From contig NZ_CP011567.1 in the NCBI RefSeq assembly GCF_001655615.1, positions 6,172,001 to 6,236,000 on the forward strand: DNA of 64,000 nucleotides, written 5' to 3'. Of the stretch, positions 1 through 9,169 are shown in pieces; positions within the stretch are counted from its first letter, which is position 1, and every line of letters starts with the position of its first letter. A program made the position numbers and the translations under genes. The notes below the pieces were generated by a model, which was not told where the DNA came from, did not search any database, and saw only the letters and a program-made list of their open reading frames with translations. This DNA comes from Pseudomonas sp. GR 6-02. Its GTDB lineage: Bacteria; Pseudomonadota; Gammaproteobacteria; Pseudomonadales; Pseudomonadaceae.

Positions 1-1339
1 TCGAACCCAGGCCGGAGACCGGCGAGGCGAAGTCCAGGTAGTCGATCGGCGTGTTATCGATCATCACCGTGTCGCGCTTGGGGTCCATGCGCGTGGTAAT
101 GGCCCAGATCACGTCGTTCCAGTCCCGTGCGTTGATATCGTCGTCGGTGACGATAACGAACTTGGTGTACATGAACTGTCGCAAAAACGACCAGACACCG
201 AGCATTACCCGCTTGGCGTGGCCGGGATACGACTTTTTCATGGTCACGATGGCCATGCGGTACGAGCAGCCTTCGGGAGGCAGGTAGAAGTCAGTGATCT
301 CCGGGAATTGCTTCTGCAGGATCGGCACGAACACTTCGTTCAGCGCCACACCGAGAATCGCCGGCTCATCCGGCGGACGGCCGGTGTAGGTGCTGTGGTA
401 GATCGGCTTGATCCGATGGGTGATGCGCTCGACGGTGAACACCGGGAAGCTGTCGACTTCGTTGTAGTAGCCGGTGTGGTCGCCGTACGGACCTTCATCG
501 GCCATTTCGCCCGGATGAATCACGCCTTCGAGGATGATTTCGGCCGTGGCCGGTACTTGCAGGTCGTTGCCGCGGCATTTCACCAGTTCGGTGCGATTGC
601 CCCGCAGCAGACCGGCGAAAGCGTATTCGGAGAGGCTGTCCGGCACCGGCGTCACGGCGCCAAGAATGGTGGCCGGGTCAGCGCCCAGCGCCACGGACAC
701 CGGGAACGGCTGGCCGGGGTGTTTTTCGCACCATTCGCGGTAATCCAGCGCGCCGCCACGGTGGCTTAACCAGCGCATGATCACCTTGTTGCGACCGATC
801 ACCTGTTGACGGTAAATGCCGAGGTTCTGGCGATCCTTGTTCGGACCTTTGGTGACAGTCAGGCCCCAGGTGATCAGCGGGCCGACATCGCCTGGCCAGC
901 AGGTCTGCACCGGCAACATCGCGAGGTCGACATCGTCGCCTTCGATGACCACTTCCTGGCACACCGCGTCCTTGACGACTTTCGGCGCCATCGAGATGAT
1001 CTTGCGAAAGATCGGCAGCTTGGACCAGGCGTCCTTCAAACCTTTCGGCGGCTCGGGCTCCTTGAGGAACGCCAGCAACTTGCCGATTTCGCGCAACTCG
1101 CTCACCGCCTCTGCGCCCATGCCCAGCGCCACGCGCTCAGGCGTACCGAACAGATTGCCGAGCACAGGGATGTCATAACCCGTGGGCTTTTCGAAAAGCA
1201 GGGCCGGGCCTTTGGCGCGCAATGTGCGGTCGCAGACCTCGGTCATTTCGAGCACTGGGGACACCGGAACCTGGATGCGCTTGAGTTCGCCGCGCTGTTC
1301 CAGACCGCTGATAAAGTCGCGCAAGTCGCGATACTGCAT
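1..1339 (-). CDS. ubiD: 4-hydroxy-3-polyprenylbenzoate decarboxylase UbiD (partial, 3' end beyond the window)
   Basis: UbiD uses prenylated FMN (made by UbiX) to remove the carboxyl group from 4-hydroxy-3-polyprenylbenzoate in ubiquinone synthesis. The frame opens at the ATG at 1339 (MQYRDLRDF) and stays open to the left edge, giving 446 codons of roughly 490 expected, so only the C-terminal tail is missing. The family block [12 protein letters not shown], which holds catalytic acidic residues, lies near residue 280. A cofactor-binding stretch (RQQVIGRNK...MRW) lies near residue 180. The gene is followed upstream by rho on the same strand, with the rho terminator between them, so ubiD should have its own promoter in about 1340-1440. 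Identification rests on end-to-end resemblance to the family. Confidence 0.95.
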   Translation of the reverse strand, partial: MQYRDLRDFISGLEQRGELKRIQVPVSPVLEMTEVCDRTLRAKGPALLFEKPTGYDIPVLGNLFGTPERVALGMGAEAVSELREIGKLLAFLKEPEPPKGLKDAWSKLPIFRKIISMAPKVVKDAVCQEVVIEGDDVDLAMLPVQTCWPGDVGPLITWGLTVTKGPNKDRQNLGIYRQQVIGRNKVIMRWLSHRGGALDYREWCEKHPGQPFPVSVALGADPATILGAVTPVPDSLSEYAFAGLLRGNRTELVKCRGNDLQVPATAEIILEGVIHPGEMADEGPYGDHTGYYNEVDSFPVFTVERITHRIKPIYHSTYTGRPPDEPAILGVALNEVFVPILQKQFPEITDFYLPPEGCSYRMAIVTMKKSYPGHAKRVMLGVWSFLRQFMYTKFVIVTDDDINARDWNDVIWAITTRMDPKRDTVMIDNTPIDYLDFASPVSGLGS

Positions 1340-1439
1340 GCGTGAGCCTCGTTTTGGCCGTGGCGTTCGGGGGTGGCAGTTTAGCGCCGAACCCCTCAGT
1401 TCAGAACCACGAACTGCCGTTGATCAAAAATCAGATAGC

Positions 1440-1465
1440 AAAAAGCCGGGTTTCCCCGGCTTTTT
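1440..1465 (-). terminator. Intrinsic terminator downstream of rho
   Basis: The perfect 11-bp stem AAAAAGCCGGG / CCCGGCTTTTT has a 4-base loop and lies 13 bases beyond the rho stop codon. The A-tract/T-tract ends make it a rho-independent terminator, readable on both strands. Confidence 0.85.
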
Positions 1466-1477
1466 GGCCTGTTCGAT

Positions 1478-2737
1478 TTACTTGCGTTTCATCGACAGGA
1501 AGAACTCGTCGTTGGTCTTGGTCTGTTTCAGCTTGTCGACCAGGAACTCGATGGCAGAGACTTCATCCATCGGGTGCAGCAGTTTGCGCAGGATCCACAT
1601 ACGCTGCAGTTCGTCGTCGGCTGTCAGCAACTCTTCGCGGCGAGTACCGGAGCGGTTGATGTTGATGGCCGGGAACACACGTTTTTCGGCGATCTTGCGA
1701 TCCAGAGGCAATTCCATGTTGCCGGTGCCTTTGAATTCTTCGTAGATCACTTCGTCCATCTTCGAACCGGTTTCAACCAGCGCGGTAGCGATGATGGTCA
1801 ACGAGCCGCCTTCTTCGATGTTCCGTGCAGCACCGAAGAAACGTTTCGGTTTCTCCAGGGCGTGGGCATCGACACCACCGGTCAGCACCTTGCCGGAGCT
1901 CGGGATCACGGTGTTGTAGGCACGCGCCAGACGGGTGATGGAGTCGAGCAGAATCACCACGTCCTTCTTGTGCTCGACCAGACGCTTGGCCTTCTCGATC
2001 ACCATTTCAGCAACCTGCACGTGGCGGGTTGGCGGCTCGTCGAACGTCGAGGCAACTACTTCGCCGCGCACGGTGCGCTGCATTTCGGTCACTTCTTCCG
2101 GACGCTCGTCGATCAACAGCACGATCAGGTGAACTTCAGGATTGTTACGCGCGATGTTTGCCGCGATGTTCTGCAGCATGATCGTTTTACCGGCTTTCGG
2201 CGGAGCAACGATCAGGCCGCGCTGGCCTTTGCCGATCGGGGCGCACAGGTCGATGACACGACCGGTCAAGTCTTCGGTGGAACCGTTACCGGCTTCCATC
2301 TTCATGCGCACGGTCGGGAACAGCGGGGTCAGGTTCTCGAAGAGAATCTTGTTTTTCGCGTTCTCGGGACGATCGTAGTTGATCGTGTCGACCTTGAGCA
2401 GCGCGAAATACCGCTCGCCTTCCTTCGGAGGACGGATCTTGCCAACGATGGTGTCACCGGTGCGCAAGTTGAAGCGACGGATCTGGCTCGGCGAGACGTA
2501 GATATCGTCCGGGCCGGCGAGATAGGAAGCGTCAGCGGAGCGCAGGAAGCCGAAGCCGTCCTGGAGAATCTCCAGCACGCCATCACCGGAGATTTCCTCG
2601 CCGCTTTTAGCGTGCTTTTTGAGCAGGGAGAAAATCACGTCCTGCTTGCGCGAACGGGCCATATTTTCTATGCCCATCTGTTCGGCCAATTCGAGCAGTT
2701 CGGTAATCGGCTTTTGCTTGAGTTCAGTCAGATTCAT
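1478..2737 (-). CDS. rho: Transcription termination factor Rho
   Basis: Hexameric RNA-dependent ATPase/helicase that ends transcription at Rho-dependent sites. The 419-residue length equals that of E. coli Rho. In order: the N-terminal helical domain (MNLTELKQK), a cold-shock-like primary RNA-binding domain around residues 50-130, then the RecA-like motor with Walker A APPKAGKT near residue 180 and the [10 protein letters not shown] block near residue 210. The C-terminus ends in the usual LSMKRK. The gene lies downstream of trxA on the same strand, but a strong terminator separates them. The roughly 250-base gap upstream of rho looks like a regulatory leader, which fits the known autoregulation of rho. 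Confidence 0.98.
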   Translation of the reverse strand: MNLTELKQKPITELLELAEQMGIENMARSRKQDVIFSLLKKHAKSGEEISGDGVLEILQDGFGFLRSADASYLAGPDDIYVSPSQIRRFNLRTGDTIVGKIRPPKEGERYFALLKVDTINYDRPENAKNKILFENLTPLFPTVRMKMEAGNGSTEDLTGRVIDLCAPIGKGQRGLIVAPPKAGKTIMLQNIAANIARNNPEVHLIVLLIDERPEEVTEMQRTVRGEVVASTFDEPPTRHVQVAEMVIEKAKRLVEHKKDVVILLDSITRLARAYNTVIPSSGKVLTGGVDAHALEKPKRFFGAARNIEEGGSLTIIATALVETGSKMDEVIYEEFKGTGNMELPLDRKIAEKRVFPAININRSGTRREELLTADDELQRMWILRKLLHPMDEVSAIEFLVDKLKQTKTNDEFFLSMKRK

Positions 2738-2930
2738 ATAGGAATGACGTAATCATTTATGGAGGGGGGAAATTAAGCTTTTGGCTTAATGAGGCCGCGC
2801 CGCAGAGAAGGCGACAGGATCGCGTACTTATTCGAAAAGGAGTGCGTCGGCGACGGCTAGCAGGGGGCAGTGGAGAAACCAGTGCGGGGCCGAATGTACC
2901 ACCTGAGTTTCGGAGCGTCTAGCCCTCAAT
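2738..2930 (-). promoter_or_regulatory. rho 5' leader, candidate Pseudomon-Rho RNA
   Basis: This non-coding stretch lies directly upstream of rho on its strand. A conserved structured RNA named Pseudomon-Rho has been described from the 5' UTR of Pseudomonas rho genes. Position and length fit, but I recognise it by context, not by matching the consensus. An AAGCTTTTGGCTT hairpin close to the rho start (about 2775-2787) is visible. The trxA terminator lies at its distal end, so the rho promoter must lie inside this stretch. Confidence 0.45.
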
Positions 2931-2934
2931 AACG

Positions 2935-2963
2935 AAAAGGCCCCGCATAATGCGGGGCCTTTT
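2935..2963 (-). terminator. Intrinsic terminator downstream of trxA
   Basis: A 13-bp perfect stem (AAAAGGCCCCGCA / TGCGGGGCCTTTT) with loop TAA lies 22 bases past the trxA stop codon. It separates trxA from the rho transcription unit. Confidence 0.9.
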
Positions 2964-2984
2964 CATGACGCTTTATAACAACGC

Positions 2985-3314
2985 TTAGATGTTGGCGTCG
3001 AGGAAAGCGGCCAATTGCGACTTCGACAGCGCACCGACCTTGGTGGCTTCGACGTTGCCGTTCTTGAACAGCATCAGCGTCGGGATACCACGCACGCCAT
3101 GCTTGGCCGGGGTTTCCTGGTTCTCGTCGATGTTCAGTTTGGCAACGGTCAGCTTGCCTTTGTAGGTCTCGGCAATTTCGTCCAGGACAGGAGCGATCAT
3201 TTTGCAAGGGCCGCACCACTCAGCCCAGTAGTCGACCAGTACAGCGCCTTCGGCCTTGAGTACGTCGGCCTCGAAGCTAGCGTCGCTAACGTGTTTGATA
3301 AGATCGCTGCTCAT
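2985..3314 (-). CDS. trxA: Thioredoxin TrxA
   Basis: Cytosolic dithiol-disulfide oxidoreductase that reduces ribonucleotide reductase, peroxidases and other substrates. It is 109 residues long, the usual thioredoxin 1 size. It carries the redox-active WCGPC motif near residues 33-37 and the later family block [12 protein letters not shown] containing the cis-proline. It is a single-gene unit with its own terminator, upstream of rho as in many Gammaproteobacteria. Confidence 0.98.
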   Translation of the reverse strand: MSSDLIKHVSDASFEADVLKAEGAVLVDYWAEWCGPCKMIAPVLDEIAETYKGKLTVAKLNIDENQETPAKHGVRGIPTLMLFKNGNVEATKVGALSKSQLAAFLDANI

Positions 3315-3434
3315 GGAAGTCTCCAGGTTGTAAGCAAAAAAACGTGGCCCATCATAGCTGCCCTTCCCCCGTTCAGGAAGCCGCAGATGATTGAGTCTCG
3401 CTATGGTGGCCCATGAATTTGGGTATAGCTCAAG

Positions 3435-4142
3435 TCACGAGGTGGCGGGAGCGACGAAGGCAATCCCGGTGCGCAGGGCGGCGTTGCGCACATGCTCCTG
3501 CATGGCCTTCTGTGCGGCGCCAGAGGCTCGACGGGCCAGTGCACGGAGGATTTTACGGTGTTCCTGCCAGGTTTCCATGGCCCGTTCGGCCCGGATGAAC
3601 GGTAGCTTCTGGCTCTCCAGAAAGATGTCGGCGCTGGCTGTCAGGATGCTCAGCATCGCCTGATTGCCGCTGGCCAGGAGGATGCGCCGGTGAAACTCGA
3701 AGTCCAGTCGCGCCGCTGCATCGAAGTTGGCGGCACGCAGTTCGTTGCGCATGGCGGCGACGTTGTCTTCCAGGGCATCGAGATCCTCGGTGCTCAGGGT
3801 CACGGCCGCCAAACCCGAGGCAAAACCCTCCAGCGCATAGCGCAACTGGAAGATGTCCAGCGGCGATGCCTGGGCCGCGAATGGCCAGCCCGGCACCGCC
3901 TCGCCCCGGGGCAGATCGACCGGTGACTGCACGAACACGCCCTTGCCCGGCTGGATGCTGATCACGCCCAGCGCACTCAGGGACGACAACGCCTCGCGCA
4001 ACGACGCCCGGCTGACCCCCAATTGCACCGCCAGGTCCCGTTGCGAGGGCAAGGCATCACCCGGCCCGAAACCTTGCTCGGTGATCAGTTTGCGGATGGC
4101 TTGCAGCGCCACTTCAGGTACTGCACGGGAGATCGAATTCAT
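3435..4142 (-). CDS. FadR-subfamily GntR transcriptional regulator
   Basis: DNA-binding regulator of 235 residues. The N-terminal GntR winged helix spans about residues 10-75, including SQRDLAVQLGVSRASLREAL, and is followed by an all-helical FCD ligand domain with the metal-site residues expected in DFEFHRRIL and EHRKILRAL. I chose the ATG at 4142 because it gives the normal GntR start; a much longer frame upstream to 4463 has no family similarity and covers the likely promoter. The gene is divergent from the amino-acid ABC transporter at 4400-7259, which it probably controls. The ligand is unknown. FCD proteins usually sense small organic acids or amino acids and act as repressors. Confidence 0.85.
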   Translation of the reverse strand: MNSISRAVPEVALQAIRKLITEQGFGPGDALPSQRDLAVQLGVSRASLREALSSLSALGVISIQPGKGVFVQSPVDLPRGEAVPGWPFAAQASPLDIFQLRYALEGFASGLAAVTLSTEDLDALEDNVAAMRNELRAANFDAAARLDFEFHRRILLASGNQAMLSILTASADIFLESQKLPFIRAERAMETWQEHRKILRALARRASGAAQKAMQEHVRNAALRTGIAFVAPATS

Positions 4143-4399
4143 GGTTTCTTCAGACGAACCAGGCCAATGAGCGGCTAGTTGTAAAGCTATTCGCGACGTC
4201 CGGCAAGTCGTGCCCCATGGGGGTTCGGGAGTTTTCACGATTGCGCCATCAAGGTGCGAAATGCCACCTAACTGTTCAGACCAGTAAGACCGAGAAACAC
4301 CAGCAAAACCGTGGCCTGCAACCCCTGAAACCGAATCTTGGCATGGCCCGTGCTCTGTCGATCCGCAGAAATCACTTCCCGCCGATCCGGAGATTTGCC

Positions 4400-5185
4400 A
4401 TGACCCAGCGTTACAGCGCCCTCCTCGCCGCCCTGTTTGCCAGCCTGATGCTGAGCCAGGCACCTGCCCACGCCGACGGTCTGGAGGATGTGGTCAAACG
4501 CGGCACCCTCAAAGTCGCCGTGCCCCAGGACTTCCCGCCGTTCGGCTCGGTCGGCCCGGACATGAAACCGCGCGGCCTCGACATCGACACCGCCAAACTG
4601 CTGGCCGACCAACTCAAGGTCAAACTCGAACTGACCCCGGTCAACAGCACCAACCGCATCCCGTTCCTGACCACCGGCAAGGTCGACCTGGTGATTTCCA
4701 GCCTCGGCAAGAACCCTGAACGAGAGAAAGTCATCGATTTCTCCCGTGCCTACGCGCCGTTCTACCTCGCCGTGTTCGGTCCGCCAGACGCCGCCATCAA
4801 GGGTTTGGACGATCTCAAGGGCAAAACCATCAGCGTCACCCGTGGCGCCATCGAAGACATTGAGCTGACCAAAGTCGCCCCCGAAGGCGTGACCATCAAA
4901 CGCTTCGAAGACAACAACTCGACCATCGCCGCCTACCTTGCCGGGCAAGTCGACCTGATCGCCAGCGGCAACGTGGTGATGGTGGCCATCAGCGAGAAAA
5001 GCCCGAAACGCGTACCGGCCCTGAAAGTGAAGCTCAAGGACTCGCCGGTGTACGTCGGCGTGAACAAGAACGAGCCGGCGTTGCTGGACAAGGTCAATCA
5101 GATCCTCACCACCGCCAAGGCTGACGGTGCGCTGGAAAAGAACTCGCAAACCTGGTTGAAAGAACCGCTGCCGGCCGATCTCTGA
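4400..5185 (+). CDS. Polar amino-acid ABC transporter, periplasmic substrate-binding protein
   Basis: Solute-binding protein of the family 3 (HisJ/GlnH type), 261 residues. The first about 24 residues form a signal peptide ending APAHA, giving a mature start at DGLEDVVKRG. The mature protein shows the family blocks LKVAVPQDFPPFG, GLDIDTAKLLADQL, VDLVISSLGKNPEREKVIDFS and a C-terminal YVGVNKNEPALLDKVNQIL. I chose the ATG at 4400 because the signal peptide begins there. It is the first gene of a four-gene operon with two permeases and an ATPase. The ligand cannot be read from sequence; a polar or acidic amino acid is the family expectation. Confidence 0.92.
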   Translation: MTQRYSALLAALFASLMLSQAPAHADGLEDVVKRGTLKVAVPQDFPPFGSVGPDMKPRGLDIDTAKLLADQLKVKLELTPVNSTNRIPFLTTGKVDLVISSLGKNPEREKVIDFSRAYAPFYLAVFGPPDAAIKGLDDLKGKTISVTRGAIEDIELTKVAPEGVTIKRFEDNNSTIAAYLAGQVDLIASGNVVMVAISEKSPKRVPALKVKLKDSPVYVGVNKNEPALLDKVNQILTTAKADGALEKNSQTWLKEPLPADL

Positions 5186-5207
5186 TCGTTCGCTCGGGAG
5201 ACGACTT

Positions 5208-5888
5208 ATGGCTTATCAGTTCGATTTCTTGCCGGTGGTGGAAAACACCGACCTGCTGCTGCGCGGTGCGTTGTTCACCCTTGAGCTGACGGCCGTTGGC
5301 GCAGTGTTCGGGGTCGCTCTGGGCATCATCGGCGCACTGGTGCGGGCGTGGAACATCCGCCCGTTCGCCGGCATTTTCGGGGTCTACGTCGAGTTGATCC
5401 GCAACACACCCTTTCTGGTGCAGTTGTTTTTCATCTTCTTCGGTTTGCCGTCGCTGGGCCTGCAGATTTCCGAATGGCAGGCGGCGGTGCTGGCGATGGT
5501 GATCAACCTGGGCGCCTATTCGACCGAGATCATCCGCGCCGGCATTCAAGCGATCCCTCGCGGGCAACTGGAAGCCGCAGCCGCCCTGGCAATGTCGCGT
5601 TTCGAAGCCTTCCGCCACGTGGTTCTGCTGCCGGCACTGGGCAAGGTCTGGCCGGCCCTGAGCAGCCAGATCATCATCGTCATGCTCGGCTCGGCGGTCT
5701 GTTCGCAGATCGCCACCGAAGAGCTGAGTTTCGCCGCCAACTTCATTCAGTCGCGCAACTTTCGCGCCTTTGAAACCTATGCGCTGACCACGCTGCTCTA
5801 CCTGTGCATGGCGCTGCTGATCCGCCAGCTGCTGAACTGGATCGGTCGCCGCTACATATCCAAGAGCAGCGCAAGGAGCAGCCAATGA
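5208..5888 (+). CDS. Amino-acid ABC transporter permease (HisM/GlnP family), first subunit
   Basis: Inner-membrane permease of 226 residues with several hydrophobic helices. The family EAA loop is visible around AAAALAMSRFEAFRHVVLLPAL, which contacts the ATPase, and the N-terminal segment includes LLLRGALFTLELTAVGAVFG. It begins 22 bases after the binding-protein stop and its end overlaps the next permease by four bases (ATGA), which suggests coupled translation. The two permeases presumably form a heterodimer. Confidence 0.92.
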   Translation: MAYQFDFLPVVENTDLLLRGALFTLELTAVGAVFGVALGIIGALVRAWNIRPFAGIFGVYVELIRNTPFLVQLFFIFFGLPSLGLQISEWQAAVLAMVINLGAYSTEIIRAGIQAIPRGQLEAAAALAMSRFEAFRHVVLLPALGKVWPALSSQIIIVMLGSAVCSQIATEELSFAANFIQSRNFRAFETYALTTLLYLCMALLIRQLLNWIGRRYISKSSARSSQ

Positions 5889-6535
5889 GCGATTTCACCT
5901 TCTGGGACATCCTGCGCAACCTGCTCACGGGCCTGCAATGGACGCTGGCATTGTCGCTGGTGGCGTTTATCGGTGGCGGGCTGATCGGTTTGCTGATCAT
6001 GGTGATGCGGATTTCTAAGAAATCCCTGCCCAGCCACTTCGCCCGCACCTACATCGAATTGTTCCAGGGCACGCCGCTGTTGATGCAGCTGTTTCTGGTG
6101 TTCTTCGGTGTGGCCTTGGCCGGTGTGGAAATTTCACCGTGGATGGCGGCGGCGATTGCCTTGACACTGTTCACCAGCGCCTACCTGGCGGAGATCTGGC
6201 GCGGTTGCGTCGACTCGATCCCCAACGGCCAGTGGGAAGCCTCGTCGAGCCTGGCGCTCAACCCGCTGGAGCAATTGCGTTACGTGATCCTGCCACAAGC
6301 GCTGCGCATCGCCGTGGCGCCGACCGTGGGCTTCTCGGTGCAAGTGGTCAAGGGCACCGCCGTCACCTCGATCATCGGCTTCACCGAACTGACCAAGACC
6401 GGCGGCATGCTCGCCAACGCGACCTTCGAACCCTTCATGGTCTACGGCCTCGTCGCCCTCGGTTACTTCCTGCTCTGCTACCCCTTGTCCCTCAGTGCGC
6501 GCTACCTGGAAAGGAGACTGCATGCCTCTGCTTAG
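5885..6535 (+). CDS. Amino-acid ABC transporter permease, second subunit
   Basis: Second inner-membrane permease, 216 residues. It shares the architecture of its neighbour: LLTGLQWTLALSLVAF near the N-terminus, LFQGTPLLMQLFLVFFG, and an EAA loop around ASSSLALNPLEQLRYVILPQA. I chose the ATG at 5885, which overlaps the stop of the preceding permease as ATGA. Its own 3' end overlaps the start of the ATPase gene by 14 bases. The tight packing supports one operon and a heterodimeric channel. Confidence 0.92.
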   Translation: MSDFTFWDILRNLLTGLQWTLALSLVAFIGGGLIGLLIMVMRISKKSLPSHFARTYIELFQGTPLLMQLFLVFFGVALAGVEISPWMAAAIALTLFTSAYLAEIWRGCVDSIPNGQWEASSSLALNPLEQLRYVILPQALRIAVAPTVGFSVQVVKGTAVTSIIGFTELTKTGGMLANATFEPFMVYGLVALGYFLLCYPLSLSARYLERRLHASA

Positions 6536-7259
6536 AATTTCCGCCCTGCATAAATATTACGGCGACCATCATGTGCTCAAAGGCATTGACCTGAGTGTCG
6601 AGGAAGGCCAGGTGGTGGCGATCATCGGTCGCAGCGGCTCGGGCAAATCCACCTTGCTGCGCACCCTCAATGGCCTGGAATCGATCAACGACGGCGTGAT
6701 CGAAGTCGACGGCGAATACCTCGACGCCGCCCGCGCCGACCTGCGCAGCCTGCGACAGAAAGTCGGGATGGTGTTCCAGCAGTTCAACCTGTTCCCGCAC
6801 CTGACCGTCGGCGAAAACGTCATGCTTGCGCCACAAGTGGTGCAGAAAGTGCCGAAAGCCAAAGCCACCGAGCTGGCGCGACAGATGCTGGAACGGGTCG
6901 GGCTGGGCGAGAAATTCGACGCCTTCCCGGATCGACTCTCTGGCGGCCAGCAACAGCGGGTGGCGATCGCCCGGGCGCTGGCCATGTCGCCGAAAGTCTT
7001 GCTGTGCGACGAAATCACCTCGGCCTTGGACCCGGAACTGGTCAATGAAGTGTTGAGCGTGGTCCGGCAACTGGCCAGGGAAGGTATGACATTGATCATG
7101 GTCACCCATGAGATGCGTTTTGCCCGGGAGGTGGGCGACAAATTGGTGTTCATGCACCAGGGCAAGGTGCATGAGGTGGGAGATCCGAAGGTGTTGTTTG
7201 CCAATCCGCAGACGGCGGAGCTGGCGAACTTCATTGGGACCGTGGAGGCGGCGGGCTGA
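6522..7259 (+). CDS. Amino-acid ABC transporter ATPase (GlnQ/HisP family)
   Basis: Cytosolic ATPase that powers the transporter, 245 residues. It shows Walker A GRSGSGKST near residue 37, the Q-loop FQQFNLFPHLT, signature LSGGQQQR, Walker B VLLCDEITSALDP and the switch histidine in VTHEM. I chose the ATG at 6522 (MPLLRISALHK) because AAGGAG sits 5 bases upstream. An earlier start at 6495 would only add residues read from inside the permease gene. It is the last gene of the operon; a perfect REP inverted pair begins 4 bases later. Confidence 0.95.
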   Translation: MPLLRISALHKYYGDHHVLKGIDLSVEEGQVVAIIGRSGSGKSTLLRTLNGLESINDGVIEVDGEYLDAARADLRSLRQKVGMVFQQFNLFPHLTVGENVMLAPQVVQKVPKAKATELARQMLERVGLGEKFDAFPDRLSGGQQQRVAIARALAMSPKVLLCDEITSALDPELVNEVLSVVRQLAREGMTLIMVTHEMRFAREVGDKLVFMHQGKVHEVGDPKVLFANPQTAELANFIGTVEAAG

Positions 7260-7262
7260 CAC

Positions 7263-7399
7263 CCCTGTGGCGAGGGGGCTTGCCCCCGTTCGGCTGCGCA
7301 GCAGTCGTAAAACCTGCATGCGCGGTCTATTCGGAGTTGATGTGAATGGTTTTGGGGCTACTTCGTAGCCCAACGGGGGCAAGCCCCCTCGCCACAGGG
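7263..7399. repeat. REP inverted pair (REPIN)
   Basis: Two REP units form a perfect 28-bp inverted repeat: 7263-7290 (CCCTGTGGCGAGGGGGCTTG...) and 7372-7399. Inner arms contain GGCTGCGCAGCAG and GGGCTACTTCGTAGCCC. Such doublets are dispersed in bulk through P. fluorescens-group genomes and are mobilised by RAYT transposases. This one sits between the transporter operon and ppx. Confidence 0.9.
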
Positions 7400-7485
7400 T
7401 TGGATCAAGGCTTTCAACTCTGCGCGTTGGCGCGAGCGTTTGATCGTGGCAGGATGTCGAGGTTATCGACCGAGACCCCCTGACC

Positions 7486-8988
7486 ATGCCGCTATCCCAA
7501 GTCAAGAATCTGTCCCTGATCGCCGCAATCGACCTGGGCTCCAACAGCTTTCACATGGTCGTGGCCAAGGCCCAGAACGGCGAAATCCGGATTCTCGAGC
7601 GTCTCGGGGAGAAGGTTCAGCTGGCCGCCGGCATCGACGAAGAGCGTCAACTCAGCGAAGAATCCATGCAACGCGGGCTCGATTGCCTGAAGCGCTTCGC
7701 CCAACTGATCAGCGGTATGCCGCCCGGCACCGTGCGGATCGTCGGCACCAACGCCCTGCGCGAAGCCCGTAACCGCGGTGAATTCATCCATCGGGCCGAA
7801 GAAATCCTCGGCCATCCGGTAGAAGTCATCTCCGGCCGTGAAGAAGCGCGCCTGATTTACCTCGGCGTCTCCCACACCCTCGCCGACACCCCGGGCAAAC
7901 GCCTGGTGGCCGACATCGGCGGCGGCAGTACCGAATTCATCATTGGCCAGCGCTTCGAACCGCTGCTGCGCGAAAGCCTGCAAATGGGTTGCGTCAGCTA
8001 TACCCAACGCTATTTCAAGGACGGCAAGATCACCCCGGCCCGCTACGCCCAGGCGTACACCGCGGCGCGGCTGGAGATCATGAGCATCGAACACGCCCTG
8101 CACCGCCTGACCTGGGATGAAGCCATCGGCTCCTCGGGCACCATTCGCGCCATTGGCCTGGCACTGAAGGCCGGCGGACATGGCACTGGCGAGGTGAACG
8201 CCGAAGGCTTGGCCTGGCTCAAGCGCAAGCTGATCAAGCTCGGTGATGTCGAGAAAATCGACTTCGAAGGCATCAAGCCCGACCGCCGGGCGATCTTTCC
8301 CGCCGGGCTGGCGATTCTCGAAGCGATCTTCGATGCCCTCGAACTGCAACGCATGGACCACTGTGAAGGCGCCCTGCGCGAAGGCGTGCTCTATGACCTG
8401 CTGGGCCGTCATCATCACGAAGATGTCCGTGAGCGCACGCTCAGCTCGCTGATGGAGCGCTACCACGTCGACCTGGAGCAAGCCGCGCGGGTCGAACGCA
8501 AGGCGCTGCATGCCTTCGATCAAGTGGCCGAGGATTGGGACCTGGACGACGGTGTCTGGCGCGAACTGCTGAGCTGGGCGGCCAAGGTCCACGAAGTGGG
8601 CCTGGACATCGCGCACTATCAGTACCACAAACACGGCGCCTACCTGATCGAGCACTCGGACCTGGCCGGGTTCTCCCGCGAAGACCAACTGATGCTCGCG
8701 CTACTGGTGCGTGGCCACCGTCGCAATATTCCCAAGGACAGGTTTGCCGATTTTGGCGACGACGGCATCAAGCTGATTCGCCTGTGCGTGCTGCTGCGCT
8801 TCGCGATTCTGTTCCACCACATCCGTGGCACCCAGGAAATGCCACAGGTCGTGCTGCACGCCAACGGCGACAGCCTGGATGTGTTATTCCCGGAACATTG
8901 GCTGGATGACAACCAGTTGACCCAGGCCGACTTCGCCCTGGAAGCCGAATGGCTGACCCGCGTCAGCTTCGTGCTGAACGTTCGCTAA
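7486..8988 (+). CDS. ppx: Exopolyphosphatase
   Basis: Releases phosphate from the ends of polyphosphate chains; Ppx/GppA family enzymes can also act on pppGpp. The protein has 500 residues. The N-terminal ASKHA-fold ATPase-like region shows [23 protein letters not shown] and DIGGGSTEF, and a C-terminal HD-like helical domain includes [13 protein letters not shown]. It is convergent with ppk at 9170, so the synthesis and breakdown genes of polyphosphate are adjacent but oppositely transcribed, as in P. aeruginosa. Confidence 0.96.
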   Translation: MPLSQVKNLSLIAAIDLGSNSFHMVVAKAQNGEIRILERLGEKVQLAAGIDEERQLSEESMQRGLDCLKRFAQLISGMPPGTVRIVGTNALREARNRGEFIHRAEEILGHPVEVISGREEARLIYLGVSHTLADTPGKRLVADIGGGSTEFIIGQRFEPLLRESLQMGCVSYTQRYFKDGKITPARYAQAYTAARLEIMSIEHALHRLTWDEAIGSSGTIRAIGLALKAGGHGTGEVNAEGLAWLKRKLIKLGDVEKIDFEGIKPDRRAIFPAGLAILEAIFDALELQRMDHCEGALREGVLYDLLGRHHHEDVRERTLSSLMERYHVDLEQAARVERKALHAFDQVAEDWDLDDGVWRELLSWAAKVHEVGLDIAHYQYHKHGAYLIEHSDLAGFSREDQLMLALLVRGHRRNIPKDRFADFGDDGIKLIRLCVLLRFAILFHHIRGTQEMPQVVLHANGDSLDVLFPEHWLDDNQLTQADFALEAEWLTRVSFVLNVR

Positions 8989-9017
8989 AAAACCGAAAAT
9001 GGTCGCCGAACACGGTC

Positions 9018-9102
9018 CTGTAGGAGCCGGCTTGCTGGCGAAGGCGTCCTTGAAATGGATGCATGACTTGAAAGCCATTCGCTGGCAAGCCAGCTCCTAC
9101 AA
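9018..9102. repeat. REP inverted pair between ppx and ppk
   Basis: The left unit CCTGTAGGAGCCGGCTTGCT starts at 9018. The right unit at 9075-9102 is its imperfect inverse (CGCTGGCAAGCCAGCTCCTA). It is a typical REP doublet in the intergenic gap between two convergent genes. Confidence 0.85.
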
Positions 9103-9121
9103 GGGACGGTGGTGGAAATGA

Positions 9122-9149
9122 AAATGGCGATCCACATGGATCGCCATTT
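9122..9149. terminator. Terminator hairpin between ppx and ppk
   Basis: A 12-bp perfect stem (AAATGGCGATCC / GGATCGCCATTT) encloses a 4-base loop. It lies 20 bases beyond the ppk stop codon and probably ends ppk transcription, possibly also ppx. Confidence 0.7.
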
Positions 9150-9169
9150 CTTATCGCTCAAGGTTTGCG

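Noticed and set aside
4143..4463. Longer N-terminal extension of the GntR regulator up to 4463
   Set aside because: The extension has no family similarity and covers the intergenic region shared with the transporter promoter.
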